Assembly (NCBI RefSeq): GCF_041381155.1 | Contig: NC_091142.1 | Span: forward strand, 32,353,528-32,417,527 | Direction of reading: 5' to 3' | DNA length: 64,000 bases | Origin: Argopecten irradians | Taxonomy: Eukaryota; Mollusca; Bivalvia; Pectinida; Pectinidae | Program-made: the position numbers and the translations under genes | Part shown: one piece after another, positions 1 through 11,989 of the stretch | Numbering within the stretch: position 1 is the first letter of the stretch | How the letters are laid out: every line of letters starts with the position of its first letter | The notes under the pieces: model-generated | What the model was told of the DNA's origin: nothing | What the model saw: the letters and a program-made list of their open reading frames with translations, nothing else | Database searches by the model: none

Positions 1-372
1 CAAGAAAAATAAATGCTGAATGGAATATTTTTGAAAGACATGTGACTTGAATAAACTAAAAAATGTTTGAACTTTCTTTTAATCAATTCAAACATTTTTT
101 ATCATGCATGGGCATTTATTAATCAAACTTTATTTAGGAGGTGTTCCATTTTGGGTACTCAAACCTGCTGAAACACAGGGCTGGACCGGGCATGCTTCCA
201 AGCTCTGTATTTATAAATATATGCACTGCTGATAAGTAAACAAATCATGAAATTAATAATAAAAGCATCTATTTGTGGAATGGTAAGAAAAAATCTGGAT
301 TCAACCACAAGTAAGAAAATTTTTACAATTATCTTCAAAAAGTGTTCCAATTTGGGTAGCGTCACGTTAGAC
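1..372. repeat. Left arm of a ~370-bp inverted repeat (partner 4866-5222)
   Basis: Read on the reverse complement, 4866-5222 matches this segment along its whole length with scattered substitutions and small indels. Shared landmarks in order are TGCTGAATGG, ATATTTTTGA, GGAGGTGT, CATTTTGGGTA, CCTGCTGAAACACAGGG, GACCGGGCATGCTTC, TATTTATAAATATATGCACT and the outer AGCG-CACGTTA. The arm may begin before base 1. The two arms enclose about 4.5 kb holding the Penelope-like remnant and the 38-bp minisatellite. They could be two oppositely oriented copies of a dispersed repeat or the ends of a larger element; the sequence does not decide. Confidence 0.8.
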
Positions 373-414
373 TTTGTGTAACGCTATTAGATCCACCGAC
401 TATAGGTCTGAATT

Positions 415-2056
415 TTAAGTTGGACAATGTATAGTAATATACTCAGAGTTTTGTTCTTTTATAGCATTAGCAATTTGACTGCTTTTATGAATCTTCGGTA
501 AACCATAAAAGTAACTAGTTTTAAATGAAAAATTTGTTAAGTAATCTATTTCCTCTTTAAGAAGTTCACCGCCTTCTCTGTTAACCAAGTTTGCAATTTG
601 TTTAAAAGTCATCTCATCCTGTTCAGAATTACATTCGTTATAAAATTCGTCGTTGGATAACATTTCCCTAATCTTTTTAGCATAGTAGTCAGTATCCATG
701 ACAACAACAGCGCCACCCTTATCAACCTCCTTAATAATTATTGTCTTGTCTTGTGCTAAATTTTCTTGTGCTTTTCTTAGTTGATAAGACAAATTACTTT
801 TTCTATTTTGTACAGGAAGCGGATGTTTCTTTACTCTAGATATAGTTTCTTCTAAAACAATATCGTCACATTTAGGTGGATTATAAGTAGACTTATTTCT
901 CACAAGTGGTAAATTTTCTGTGGACTGATCGTAATTGTCAGAAAAATATTTTTCTTCTAATCTAAGTTGTCTACAAAATCGCAAAACATCGCATTCTAAT
1001 TCTTTCTTATCTGATTTTGGAGTAGGACAAAATTTAAGACGTTTTCTAAGCAAATTTATTTCATGTTCCGTTAAACTGCGCGATGACAAATTGATAACTT
1101 TTGGTAGTACCTGTTCAGTCAATGAGTCCTGGTTTTTCCCCCGCCTTTCATTTGATGATGGCGCTTTTCTAAAAAAAGAACGTCGCGAAATTCTACCAAT
1201 TTATGTTGAACCATCTGTTGTAACCGGAAGCGACAATGGCGGTGAATTCTCCATTTTTTTTCCTTGGTCGAAGGATTCTTTTAGATGCTGGTGTAGTACA
1301 TGTATTCTTCGCCGGTTCTTGGTGTTTCGTGAATCCCGTATTGTTACGTTGCTTAAGCCTTGGAGATAGTGATTAAACAGCATCGGAATAAAAAAAAGTG
1401 GACTTTCCGGTTCTGCTGTTGTATCTAGTCTATCTTTTTTCAGTCATTCTACGTAGTTTCTGATCCTTTTGTTGTTGTTGACGCGAAGGTGTCGTTTCTT
1501 TGCTCGACACCAAATTAGTCCCGTAGTTGTCCACATATTCATTGTACCAATCTTTCTTTTTGTTCCATATATTTGCGGAATGGTGTTCCTCGGAGGCGCA
1601 TTCTGTCTCCCATTTTGAGATAACTAATTCTGCAACCTGCGACTGAAAATGTCCCTTTTCGCTTGTTAATTTGATCACGTTCCTAATGTTTTCATCGAAC
1701 TCAAGCACTTTTTCATTAAATCTATTCGCCTTGTTTGTCATGAGTTTGATTTCAGCTTCTGTTCGGCATATCGCAGTACTGATTCTGATTTCTCTGTCTT
1801 CATTTTCTTCCTGAGGAATACTCTTGGGTCTGAATTTTCTTGGTATTGCTGGATTTTGCTGTCCCAACCAAGCACTGTAGAACGCTGCTGTATTTATGTT
1901 TTTCAGGTAATTCCAGTATGCTTGCTTTCTTTCATTCAACTGCGTTTTCCATGCCGATGAAATCTTTGACTTCAGCTTCAGTGCATTTTTTCTTATTGAT
2001 TCTTTATCTGGCATGAATTTTATGTATATATATGTACACATAAAAAGAAAACACAA
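415..2056 (-). pseudogene. Penelope-like retroelement (PLE), broken and truncated
   Basis: The minus strand carries the N-terminal and early reverse-transcriptase part of a PLE polyprotein. The N-terminal block (ATG at 2014 or earlier, ending at 1430) contains AAFYSAWLGQQNP followed by IPRKFRPK, a layout typical of the region before the RT in PLEs. After a frameshift near 1383-1440 the frame continues from 1383. One in-frame TAA lies at 1201-1203. Then come LTEHEINLL, FCPTP, a KSTYNPP block, IIIKEVDKGGAVVVMD and SYFYGLPKIHK, the last two being PLE RT hallmarks. Coding similarity stops near 415, so the RT catalytic core and any GIY-YIG endonuclease are absent. The frameshift, stop and truncation mean it is dead. 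Family assignment is from motif recognition; the clade is not determined. Confidence 0.85.
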
Positions 2057-2411
2057 CTATATAACATTTTCTTCCGCCCTAACGCTTTCGCGACTCATGC
2101 CGGTCTTCAGGGGTTTGAATCCTTTTAGTTACAATGACGTCATAAGATTACGTCATAACATGGTACATAAAGATATTGTGAATGGTTCTGGAAGAAACTA
2201 ACAAAAACATGAGGACAAAATAAAACTAATGTGAAGTTCCTTTGTCCCGTTCTGAATTTAGCACAGGCTTCATAAGTTGAATGAAATACATTTCTTTATT
2301 TTCTCTTTTTAACAGATCTGAATTAGATCACAATAAACAATAAACGGTTGTTTTGAAAACGAATTATCAGTATTACATCTGAATTTTTATGCAAACTTAC
2401 TATACTTGTAT

Positions 2412-2880
2412 TTTGGGTACGTGTTACTACATTTAGGATGGTGTTGTACTTTGGGTACATGTTACTGTATTTAGGAAGGTGTTGTATTCTTAGTTCATGT
2501 TACTGTTTTTAGGATAGTGTTGTATTCTGGGTACATGTAACTGTATTTAGGAAGGTGATCCATTCTGGGTTACTGTATTTATGAAGGTGTTGTATTTTGG
2601 GCACATGTTCCTGTATTTCGGATGGTGTTAATTTTGGGTACATGTTACTGTATTTAGGAAGGTGTTGTATTCTGGGTACATGTTCTTGTATTTCGGATGG
2701 TGTTGTATTTTGGGTACATGTCACCATATTTAGGATGGTGTTGTTTTTTGGGTACATGTCACTATATTTAGGATGGCGTTCTATTCTGGGTATATGTTAC
2801 TATATTTAGGATGGTGTTCTATTCTGGGTATATGTTACTATATTTAGGATGATGTTTAATTTTAGGTATATGTTCCTTTA
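2412..2880. repeat. 38-bp minisatellite, about 12 units
   Basis: Units of about 38 bp follow the pattern TTTGGGTACATGTTACTGTA then TTTAGGATGGTGTTGTA, with substitutions and a few short units. The core TTTAGGA-GGTGTT--ATTTTGGGTA also occurs once in each arm of the flanking inverted repeat (around 132-160 and 5077-5096), so the array may have been seeded from that repeat. Confidence 0.9.
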
Positions 2881-4865
2881 GAAATTAGTGTCTGTGTAAT
2901 TGATTTCGGGAATAGATACTAATGTGTATACTGATTATTGCCTTAATACCGATAAAAATTTATTTAATCTCATTTGCATATTATCTAACTAAAGTTCATT
3001 TCAACTAGAAGTTCGAATTCCTATTTTCTCATAGTGTCACACAACCCCCTAAAGACCGTGTTTTTGTTTTGTTGGTGTGTCTTTTCATATTACATACATT
3101 GATAATTTCAATGTCCAAAAGTCAACAATTGAGTAACCTATATCTAAATCATATTTAGAGTTTCCATGCCAACAGAGGTACGGCGATTATGCTACTCCTT
3201 GTGACTCTTGGTTTTACATTCCGTTTTTGATATTCATCGAAGTTTGAAACAGAAAGACAAAAGGAGAAATAATATCGTGTTATAAATATAACATGTATTG
3301 AAACAAACGAAAAATATACATCAATATATTTACTGTATTGTATAATATATTTAGAACTATGATAATTAGGTATCCTCATTCCATTATTTAAAGTCATAAT
3401 CAAAATCATATTTCGGTACTTTTTTGTGGAATACAGGGATACGTGCAAAATAGGCTTTGCAAAAAACCTTTTTTATGCTCCTGTGGAAAGTGGAATTGAA
3501 TCCCCTCACACATTACACCTTGTGTATCAACAAATTAAACTGGCTTCATAATATTGTCTGAGTCACTTGGGTTCGATGACATTGTTACAGATAACATTTA
3601 AAATCCTTGTAACAATATATCCGTTTTTATTAGTATTATCATTGATTTCATTCAAACCATTGGTAGTATGACAGCACTATTACACATTGAGAAAATTTTC
3701 TGGAGAGGGGCCCTGGTCCGCTAACATTAGACACCGGTCACAGCTGCATCATTGTACATCATTCAGAGTGATAATACCAGGTAATTCATTAGAGGATGAC
3801 ATGAATCGGTGAAACCATATTGTCTCACCAGTCCCAAGGAGATCCTTAATTCTGATCATTTCATCCCCTGGAGAAATTGTCTATAGACAAACTATGATGT
3901 AGCTTCATTTCGTAGAACATATCCAATATTCATCAAATTCATTCAATCAAACCGGACGTTACATTGTACTCCTAAATTCAATACTTACATTTATTCAGGG
4001 TCAGCCTGGCGTCTAGTGACAATAGCCCAATTGTGATGACATCAAATTCTGCATTTTATATTAAGTAGGCTAGAATATAGATATCATATGTAATTCAGAT
4101 AGATCAATCAGATTCATGCTGAGTAATGCACATAATTGCAATCGACTTTCTGATATAAATTGGAAATTTGAACGAAGTTATTTAATGCAACATGAGGAAT
4201 ATATTCCTTATAACACAAAATAATTGTTAGACAACACTTCAGTTCCTGCGTTCTGTTTCAGATATTTCATTATATATATCGTGAAATACTTAGTAACAAT
4301 AAGTCAATAAGTTTCACCTTAAGTTATAGAAAGTTTACTTCCGTAACGTTGGCTTCAGTACTGTTTCTAGTCAACTTTGCATGATCAAAGGTAAATTCCA
4401 CAGAATCACGTTGACTTGATTAAGAACATGAATATTCTTTCTATGTGCTTGTTTGTTTCCAATAAGCGCACAGCCTGCCATGTTGTCACTGTATCAGTAC
4501 AAGTGGTAGGTGGCAGTATGCTGGACCACATATAACTTCACTGTCTTTGGCTTCTAAGTATCTTTAACCGTGCACGCACTTTTATTTCCTTTTTAGATTT
4601 TCAATTCCTCTTTGGCTTTATCTGAAAAAGAAGGAATGTGTCGATTAATACACCAGTATATAGTCTCTCATTATTTGGACTATAGCAGTGAGGATCATAG
4701 CAATTAATACACCAGTACATAGTCTGTCATTATTTTGAATACAGCACAAGTGAGATGACAACATGTATCCGTAATCTATCGATTTTGATATTGGATAAGA
4801 TAAGTACTTCCTTCCTAGAATCGACGTGTTTTGTGAACCAGGGTACTTGAGCTAGTAATAGATAT
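2881..4865. other. Non-coding interval inside the inverted repeats
   Basis: No gene is supported here. A tandem duplication of about 64 bp lies at roughly 4635-4750 (units with AATACACCAGTA-ATAGTCT-TCATTATTT). On the minus strand 3827-3888 could be an exon (TAG acceptor, short open frame, GTGAGA donor), but nothing confirms it. Confidence 0.5.
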
Positions 4866-5222
4866 AACGTGGCGCTACACAAATTGGTACTCTTTTTGAA
4901 GAAAATTGTTTAGATTTTCTTACGTGTACTTGAATCCAGATTTTTCTTTTTAACATTCCACAAATAGATTTTAATTTCGTAATTTATTTACTTATCAGAA
5001 GTGCATATATTTATAAATAAAGAGCTTTGAAGCATGCCCGGTCCAGGCCCTGTGTTTCAGCAGGTTTGATTACCCAAAATGGTACACCTCCTAAATTTGA
5101 TTTTATCAATAAATGTCAAGCCATAAATAAACAGATTTGAATTCATTTAAGGAAATTTCTAATATTTTTAAGTTGATTTAAGTTACATATCTGTCAAAAA
5201 TATCCCATTCAGCAATTGTTTT
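4866..5222. repeat. Right arm of the inverted repeat (partner 1-372)
   Basis: This is the reverse-complement counterpart of 1-372, starting at AACGTGGCGCTACAC and ending near the CCCATTCAGCAATTG block. Divergence between the arms is modest, with indels of one to several bases. Confidence 0.8.
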
Positions 5223-7808
5223 CCGTGTTTTAAAATATAAAGTGTTTTTAGAGTTGTCAGGCCTACAATTATTATGTATTTGATTTTATTCTCATCAATA
5301 ATATTTCAATATTTATTTTCTGTGTTGTTATGAGCTTTGGGATAATACCAAATCATCAAGTAATTTGATGAATGAGTTATATATGATATATAGAGATTCC
5401 AGAACATTTGAATACTATTTATCATGATTATCAAACTCAGGTTAGTTAATTTGAAAATTTTGAAAAGACACTAGATTTATCTTGATTAATTTGATAAACA
5501 TGATGGCTTTTGTGAACTTGTCTATCCCATAACTTATATACCGTTGTTATCAGTTGTTTCTGGATACAATTAGGGATTTGTGCGCATCATAATATCTTTC
5601 CGCCTAAAAATATAGTACCCAAAATACAGAATCAATACTCCATTGTTTATATTGCAAAAATACGCTTTAAAAAGTAGTCCAAAGTTGAAATCCAATCGGA
5701 ATCAGGCGAGGTTGAAAAATACCCATGTCTACACATGTACCTTCATCCCCGTTTACAGCCGTGACATATCCTGTCTACACATATACCTACCGAACATCCC
5801 ATTTTACAGCCGTGACATTTCTTGTCTATACAAATGCCTGCCAGTTTTGGTTCCCTACAGAAGCAGGAATCCCAGTTTCCAATTTTACAACAGGGCGACG
5901 TATCCTCAAAATAGTACGGCATTGCAGCTGGAACAACATCAAAAGTTTGTAGAGTTATTTTCCCTTATTAAATGAACTTAACAAAACAATCACAATTATC
6001 CCATATTTACAAAAATTATGCTTAAAAATTCTATCCAAACATTTGGGCAAAGGAAAGCATGCACGCACATGTCAATTTCAGTACGAGTTCACATCAATGC
6101 TGTGGTCCAGGTGTAGATGGGCATACGGTTTTTCTTATACCGAAATTTTGGTTGTCATGGAGATCATGTGAATATACATAGGTTTATAAATTGACCAATA
6201 CGTCATTAGCAAAATCTCGAAAAAAACATTCTTACAAGTATCCTGAGAGTACTGCTGAAGCAATACATGCCCGTCCTCATGCTATCACATCGACATTAAC
6301 CTAACCTTATCTTAATTATGGTATGGAAACCAATGTTTCCCAAAATACTGTAGTTTTAGAAACAAAATCCAAAAATTATTTCCATGCTATGTTTCCTCAT
6401 AAGACACAAAAGACAGAGAGACAAGACAAGAAAGATGGAGACTATCACTATAGTCCCCAATGTCTCACTGACATGAGACTAGTATCCGGCTTTAGGACAA
6501 AGGGTAGATAATACAATAACAAACCAACACCACATTTACATATAATCAAGTGATATCGATATGTTTATAAATCACTTCTTGTGTGCAGTTGAACAGATCT
6601 AAGTTGAGAAAATAGTGTTTATACATCATGGCAAACTTTAGGTATATCCGTTGGCTCATAATTTGTTGTATAGCTTGTTGTTTTGGGAAAAATATGCGAA
6701 AAAGTTCAGCGAGTTAGAAACATATTTCTGTCTCCATGCCATATTGTTTACTACCAGTGCCTATATCAGATATTACCCGCGTTGAAGAATGCCAACCTAG
6801 TACTTTTTAGGAATACAGGACACGAACAGAAGACTAAATTCGAGAGAAAAATGTACAAGCTCTGAATTTGGAGGGAAACAGACTCAAAATCATACATTCA
6901 ATATATTATATTTTCTTTACAAACCAGTATTCCCACTATGCACAGATGCCATTATAGCATTGAATAGGGGAATTGGTATACATTAGGACACTTCCATATA
7001 GGCCATACGTCTTTGATATAATTTACAACCGTCATAAAGGTCACACTTGACTCAAACGTGTAAGTTTTTGTAAAATGAAGTCAAACAAACGCTGGTAATA
7101 CCTGCTATAGACACTTGTGTCTGTTGCAGTTTTTCCTAAAATTGTACCTTTTTCGCATATTTTGTCCAAAATCAGATCTATTAATTGAAAGTGATACATA
7201 GGAATGTAAACTATCACTAACTGTTACGCAGATGATACCTTAATTTTTGGCATTCTAATGTATAATGTTGTATAAGTGACGCTTGTCATCAAAATCGTGC
7301 ATATCTTATGACAGTTATGTATAAATTTATCCCAGGTTTGTAATTAATTTGACTGTAGCTAAAATTTCCATATTGATATACCTCGTCTTGCAGTCATATA
7401 GGATGTTGTAAATTGATACTCGCTATACATATTTAAGGCTTCCATACAAAGTAGTTAGAAAAATTATAACCACTTTATCAACTACAAAAATACATAACTT
7501 ACATATAATTCATACAGCTTGTTTGATTCATAAACTATTCAGGGTCAGAACTTAGCTAGTGGTATTTATGGAAGGAAGAGATACCAAATGTGTTTCAACA
7601 TAGAATTTTTTTTTCTGAGAAAATTCAGATATACAAAAATGTGTTTCAACACAGAAAGATTTCAGAGAAAATATGTTTCAAAATAAGAAGATTCATCTGA
7701 AGATACACTAGCGGAAATATGCTTAAACATATAAGAATACAATGATGAACACCCTTCTCCAAACATTCCTGAAGATAAAGATAATGAACTAACTCTGATC
7801 AGACTTAC
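5223..7808. other. Non-coding interval
   Basis: No gene is recognised. About 5720-5850 contains a roughly 57-bp degenerate duplication around TTTACAGCCGTGACAT. The short open frames here, for example 5643-5975 on the plus strand, follow that duplication and carry no recognisable domain. The rest is AT-rich unique-looking sequence. Confidence 0.5.
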
Positions 7809-7854
7809 CACACGCAGCTATCGTAATCAGCAATATAAAGTAAATCTTCGTCAT
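7809..7854 (-). CDS. Candidate first exon of a secreted-protein gene (signal peptide)
   Basis: On the minus strand an ATG at 7854 opens MTKIYFILLITIAAC: a short basic start, then a hydrophobic stretch and small residues, as in a signal peptide. It is followed at once by a good splice donor (G|GTAAGT, intron starting at 7808). The exon is 46 nt, so it ends after the first base of a codon. Downstream exons would lie at lower coordinates. One phase-compatible piece is at about 4489-4559 (22 codons with two cysteines, then a stop), but its acceptor has a poor pyrimidine tract, so the remainder of the gene is not assigned. The peptide-plus-donor pattern could be chance. Confidence 0.4.
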
Positions 7855-8196
7855 TGTAAAATTCAAATAAGTCGTTCCTTCATAGAAATACTTAATACCA
7901 CTTTTTCACGCTGCCACGTCCATTACTGTAATTAATTCGAAGATTATCATGGTATCTTAAAAGCAGACGACATTGCCTGGTGTCAGAGCTCGTTCATTAG
8001 AGTCAGGGAGACGATGTTTAGACAGCCGGGCCTCAGGCAAGTCACGTATAGAAACACACTAACAACAAGGGCAGCCTACACAGCTGTTTTACATTAAGTC
8101 ACCGATCGGCCCAATGACAGATGAAGTACGTATAATGACATTTGACTTTCTGATGAAGCATTATATTATAATCAGCTCTAATGGTGTCACCAGGGC

Positions 8197-8313
8197 TCAG
8201 GATCATGAAACAATCTCCAAAGCTGTCCTAGCCAATCAAAGATGATGTTATAAAATGTTACGTCATTTCTGATTGGCTAAGTCTAAACTTAAGTCTAACA
8301 TTGTTTCATGATC
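8197..8313. mobile_element. Short palindromic MITE-like element
   Basis: The ends are inverted copies: AGGATCATGAAACAAT at the left and its reverse complement at the right, with a second matching block (AGCCAATCA / TGATTGGCT) further in. The whole segment of about 117 bp can fold into a hairpin. No target-site duplication is clear. Confidence 0.65.
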
Positions 8314-8730
8314 CTGCTACTGTTGTTCAGTTTCCTGTCCGTTGAGTTTGAATTGTGTCATTTAATCATAATTAGAATTAAAGTTATACCTAGGATAGTA
8401 TTGGATGATATTAGAGTCTAAATTTATGTAAATGACCGTAAGTAAGTTAATTACTATCATTAATCAATACATGAAAGGGAGTCAGGATCGACTTTATGCC
8501 TTCTTTACATCTCATTAAAATACATTATTAAAATGTGTATGATTTGTCGTTTGTGAGAGCAATCAATTAAGCATAACAATATTGTAAAAATAATTGTGAA
8601 ATACAAGTCAAGATAATTCATTTTATATATTGAGCAGGGAAAAATATTATTCTCGAAATTGTTATGATATGTGTGTGTGTATGCTTATAGAATGTTTCAG
8701 AATACATGCTTATGGCACTGGTAATTCAGA

Positions 8731-8852
8731 AAATAATTATCAATGTTCGATCAATAATCAATAGTCGAGTAAAATTAGATTTTTACCCCCAAAATAATTA
8801 TCAATGTTCGATCAAAAATCAATAGTCGATTAAAATCAGATTTTCACCCCCA
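8731..8852. repeat. 61-bp tandem duplication
   Basis: Two adjacent copies begin AAATAATTATCAATGTTCGA and end in TTTTCACCCCC or TTTTTACCCCC, differing at a few positions. Confidence 0.85.
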
Positions 8853-9594
8853 AATCAATTCGTTTTTTCATAGTTTTTTTTATACAGATCTGAAAAATTA
8901 TCAAAAACCAAACTTCGGGAAAGTGTTTTTCTCTAGAAAAAATGAAAAATAAGGATATTAGCTTAATTGGTCAACTTTCAAGCCAAATAAAACCGGTGTA
9001 GAATGCGAACGAGGCATTTTTCACATGGTCAAGTTCACTAGATTGGATAACAATACCTTATCGACCACAATAGATGGCCAATATATCAACAAGGAAAGTA
9101 ATGTAACATGATGAAATCATTACCTTATTGTAGACCCTGTTTTGTCGTGGTACAGTTTCTCACGTTATACAACTCTCTATCCTGTCCTTAGTCTCTGTGC
9201 GTAATCATATCATTTTATACTATTTTATAATACATTTTTTATGTTAAGGATACATATTTCAATCTTTTTACCTTAATTAAACTTTTGTTGATGGACTCTT
9301 TTGTTTTCTGCTGTTTTAACCAATCAAATGTATCTTTATAAATTGCGACGTCATATTGTTACGTTTTGGGTTGATAACATAATCGTTTAAGCCAATGAAA
9401 ATGTTTCTTACAATTATACATTGAATGTTGTTATTTGTGAAGTGTGTTGTAAAACCGAGAAAACAATGACCGTAACCTTTGTTTTAGAATGTCATATCTT
9501 GTTTGCTGAAAGTGATCTGATATAAGAGACCATCGAAATCTTCCTGAAGGAAAGTTACTCTCTAAATACACTTAACAAATGAAACACATCGCAT

Positions 9595-9925
9595 TTATCA
9601 TTGAAATTCCATTAAAGATGATCCATCGCCGACAGAGCATAAACTATACTCATCATTGGAACAATAATTGGTTATAATCGTGTTTATATGTGTGTAATTA
9701 TCACATAAAGTAATATAAAATAATAAAATAACATAGTGCTAAGGGGTTTTTCGGGGCGCAATGAATTTATTTTTAATATTTTCATCTTTAAGTAAAATTA
9801 GGAGCTCAAACTTTTCAATGCTGGTAATGGTGTAAAGTAAATAACTTTTGTAACTGAAGAAAATTATTCAGCTCCTGTTTTTTAAAGATATATAATACCT
9901 TTTGTCAGCGGTCGAACATTTTTAA
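9595..9925 (+). mobile_element. Dispersed non-autonomous repeat, copy 1
   Basis: This segment (from AAAGATGATCCATCGCCGAC through CTCAAACTTTTCAATG to GCTCCTGTTTTT) matches the reverse complement of 63313-63650 almost end to end. A shorter related stretch (GATGCTCCAGCGCCGACAGAG) is at 48506-48526. It has no coding capacity, no obvious terminal inverted repeat and no tRNA boxes, so its class is unknown. Confidence 0.75.
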
Positions 9926-10040
9926 AGATATTAACTTATGGGCAGAAATGGTGAAATCAATGGCAAAATTGAATGCGAAAATGTATTTAAACATTAATTA
10001 AATCATATAGGCAACAACATACAATAAATTCAAAAGTGCC

Positions 10041-10475
10041 CTAATATTTTGTAATTCTTTTCCCTTTTTCTATTATTATTATTATTATTATTTTAAGTTA
10101 ATAACACGTATTGCATCCTTCTCATACCGTGTTACAAAAAAAATAATATATCATAATACAATAGTATTTAGTTATTCTTTTCCCTTTTTCTATTCATGTT
10201 TTTGAATTTATAACACTTTTTGCATCCTTCTCATACTGTGTTCTAAAATACATAATATATTATAATATAATGATATTTTGTTATTCTTTTCCCTTTTGCT
10301 ATTCATGTTTCTGAGTTTATAACACGTATTACATTCTTCTCATACTGTGTTCTAAAATAAATAATATATCATAATACAATAGCATTTAGTTATTCTTTCT
10401 CTTTTAATATTCATGTTTTTGAATTTATAACACGTACTGCATCCTTCTCATACCGTGTTCTAAAGTAAATAACAT
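10041..10475. repeat. About 112-bp tandem repeat, four units
   Basis: Units begin with TTATTCTTTTCCCTTTTTCT, continue through TTATAACACGTATTGCATCC and TTCTCATACCGTGTT, and end in an AT-rich tail. Starts are about 122, 110 and 112 bp apart. The first unit carries an ATT microsatellite expansion (about 10072-10093). Confidence 0.85.
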
Positions 10476-11989
10476 ATTAGGGTTCTGTTCAATAAAAGGC
10501 ACGATCACGTGACCAAACCGCACATATTTTATTATTTTGATTATGAGAATCTTTGTTGATGATACATTGACTTACCCCGGGATACAAAGTGACATAGTGT
10601 ATCATTGTGTATCGGCGCTGTCACATCTAACATATAGGACTTATTAGTTAATCGACCAGCTTGTTCCTCGAGGGACTTTGGTCTCAAAAAATAAAAATAA
10701 AATAATATATCAGACTAAATCGAGTTACACGGACTTCAGATCAAGGTCCAGATAGCGGTGTATACAAAAGTATTGTATTGTCTCTCTTATTCTCAACCTG
10801 TATCGGCCATTTTCGTTACTACAGAATTCCCTATTGTGATTTTTACTCTCGGTATCATGCTTTGATTTATTGACATCCTGTTTAGTTTTAATGATTTGAC
10901 GGTTTTATTTTAGTTTATCTCGCATAGCTATAATATGATAAATTGGTGTGACGTTTGTCTCCAACGTTTCAGGGGACGCTTATTCCTGGTCTTGTTCCCT
11001 TATATTTCCAATGAACAACTTACATCGGAATTAGTTCTTCCAGACGTTTGATCTATTGTATTTTTCAAGTTTATTATTGATTAAGGATATGTTGAGAACA
11101 AGATCTGAACAATTATCGAGTGGAGTAAATCCTCTTACTGCGTAAACATGTGCCGACGTGGACAACAGGTGATACAGCTCTGATGTAAATCAGGTGGTAT
11201 AGTGCTTGCTCTATTGTTATGCTTCTTTATAAGGAGTTCAAATATAAATAAAAATCGACGTATCTTTAAAAACTTATGATGTTTTTTGCTTTAGAGTCTT
11301 AAAGTCACAGCAAAGTTTTACTTCAAGGTGCACTGAAGGAGGTCGACCTTCATCCTCAATGTAAAACAAATACCTTACGGTACACTGTCATTAACGGTAC
11401 AGATATTAATATGAACCATGATTTATGTTTCGATAAGGGTCATGAACTTATATGTTTGTGGTCGTAAAGATGGTAGTTACCGATTATTATAAATCGCTTA
11501 TCTGTATCAATCAGAACTAAATTTATCTAAACTTTTAACCTATCAGTTTTATTGCTATTTTCAGTGATAATCCCTTGAAGTGAAAAGTTGTACTCTTAAT
11601 AAGGTGGTGTGTTATATGATAAGGCTTTTTGTCGTCACGTTTTTCGATGACAATTACCCAATTTTGCATTGTACATCTTCGAATATGCAAACGTTTTTTT
11701 TTTATTTCAAATTAGATTGATTAAATATATAATTGAATTATCGGCTTGTAAGTTAATTACGATCATCCTTAACATGCGAGATGATTTGATGAAAGAGTGC
11801 GTAATGAATAATGGTGGTAAACGTACTAGTGTGTTTTATACAATATATAGACAATCTGATTACAATACCGATCACCATTTATACACTACGTTATAGACAT
11901 AGTGTAACGTAGAAGACAACACAAAATTGATATTTAACTACTCTGTACGTAATCTAATTAAAAAGGATTTATTCACCTCCTAGAAACAG
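10476..11989. other. Non-coding interval
   Basis: No gene, RNA gene or clear repeat is seen. The short open frame at 11669-11896 has no recognisable domain. Confidence 0.5.

Noticed and set aside
2075-2125. Hammerhead-ribozyme motif expected in some Penelope-like elements
   Set aside because: The minus strand has a suggestive CATGAGTCGCGAAAGCG, but the CTGATGA core and a proper stem II are not present.
4489-4559. Second exon completing the signal-peptide gene at 7809-7854
   Set aside because: Phase fits and it ends in a stop, but the acceptor has almost no pyrimidine tract and the resulting 37-residue product resembles nothing I know.
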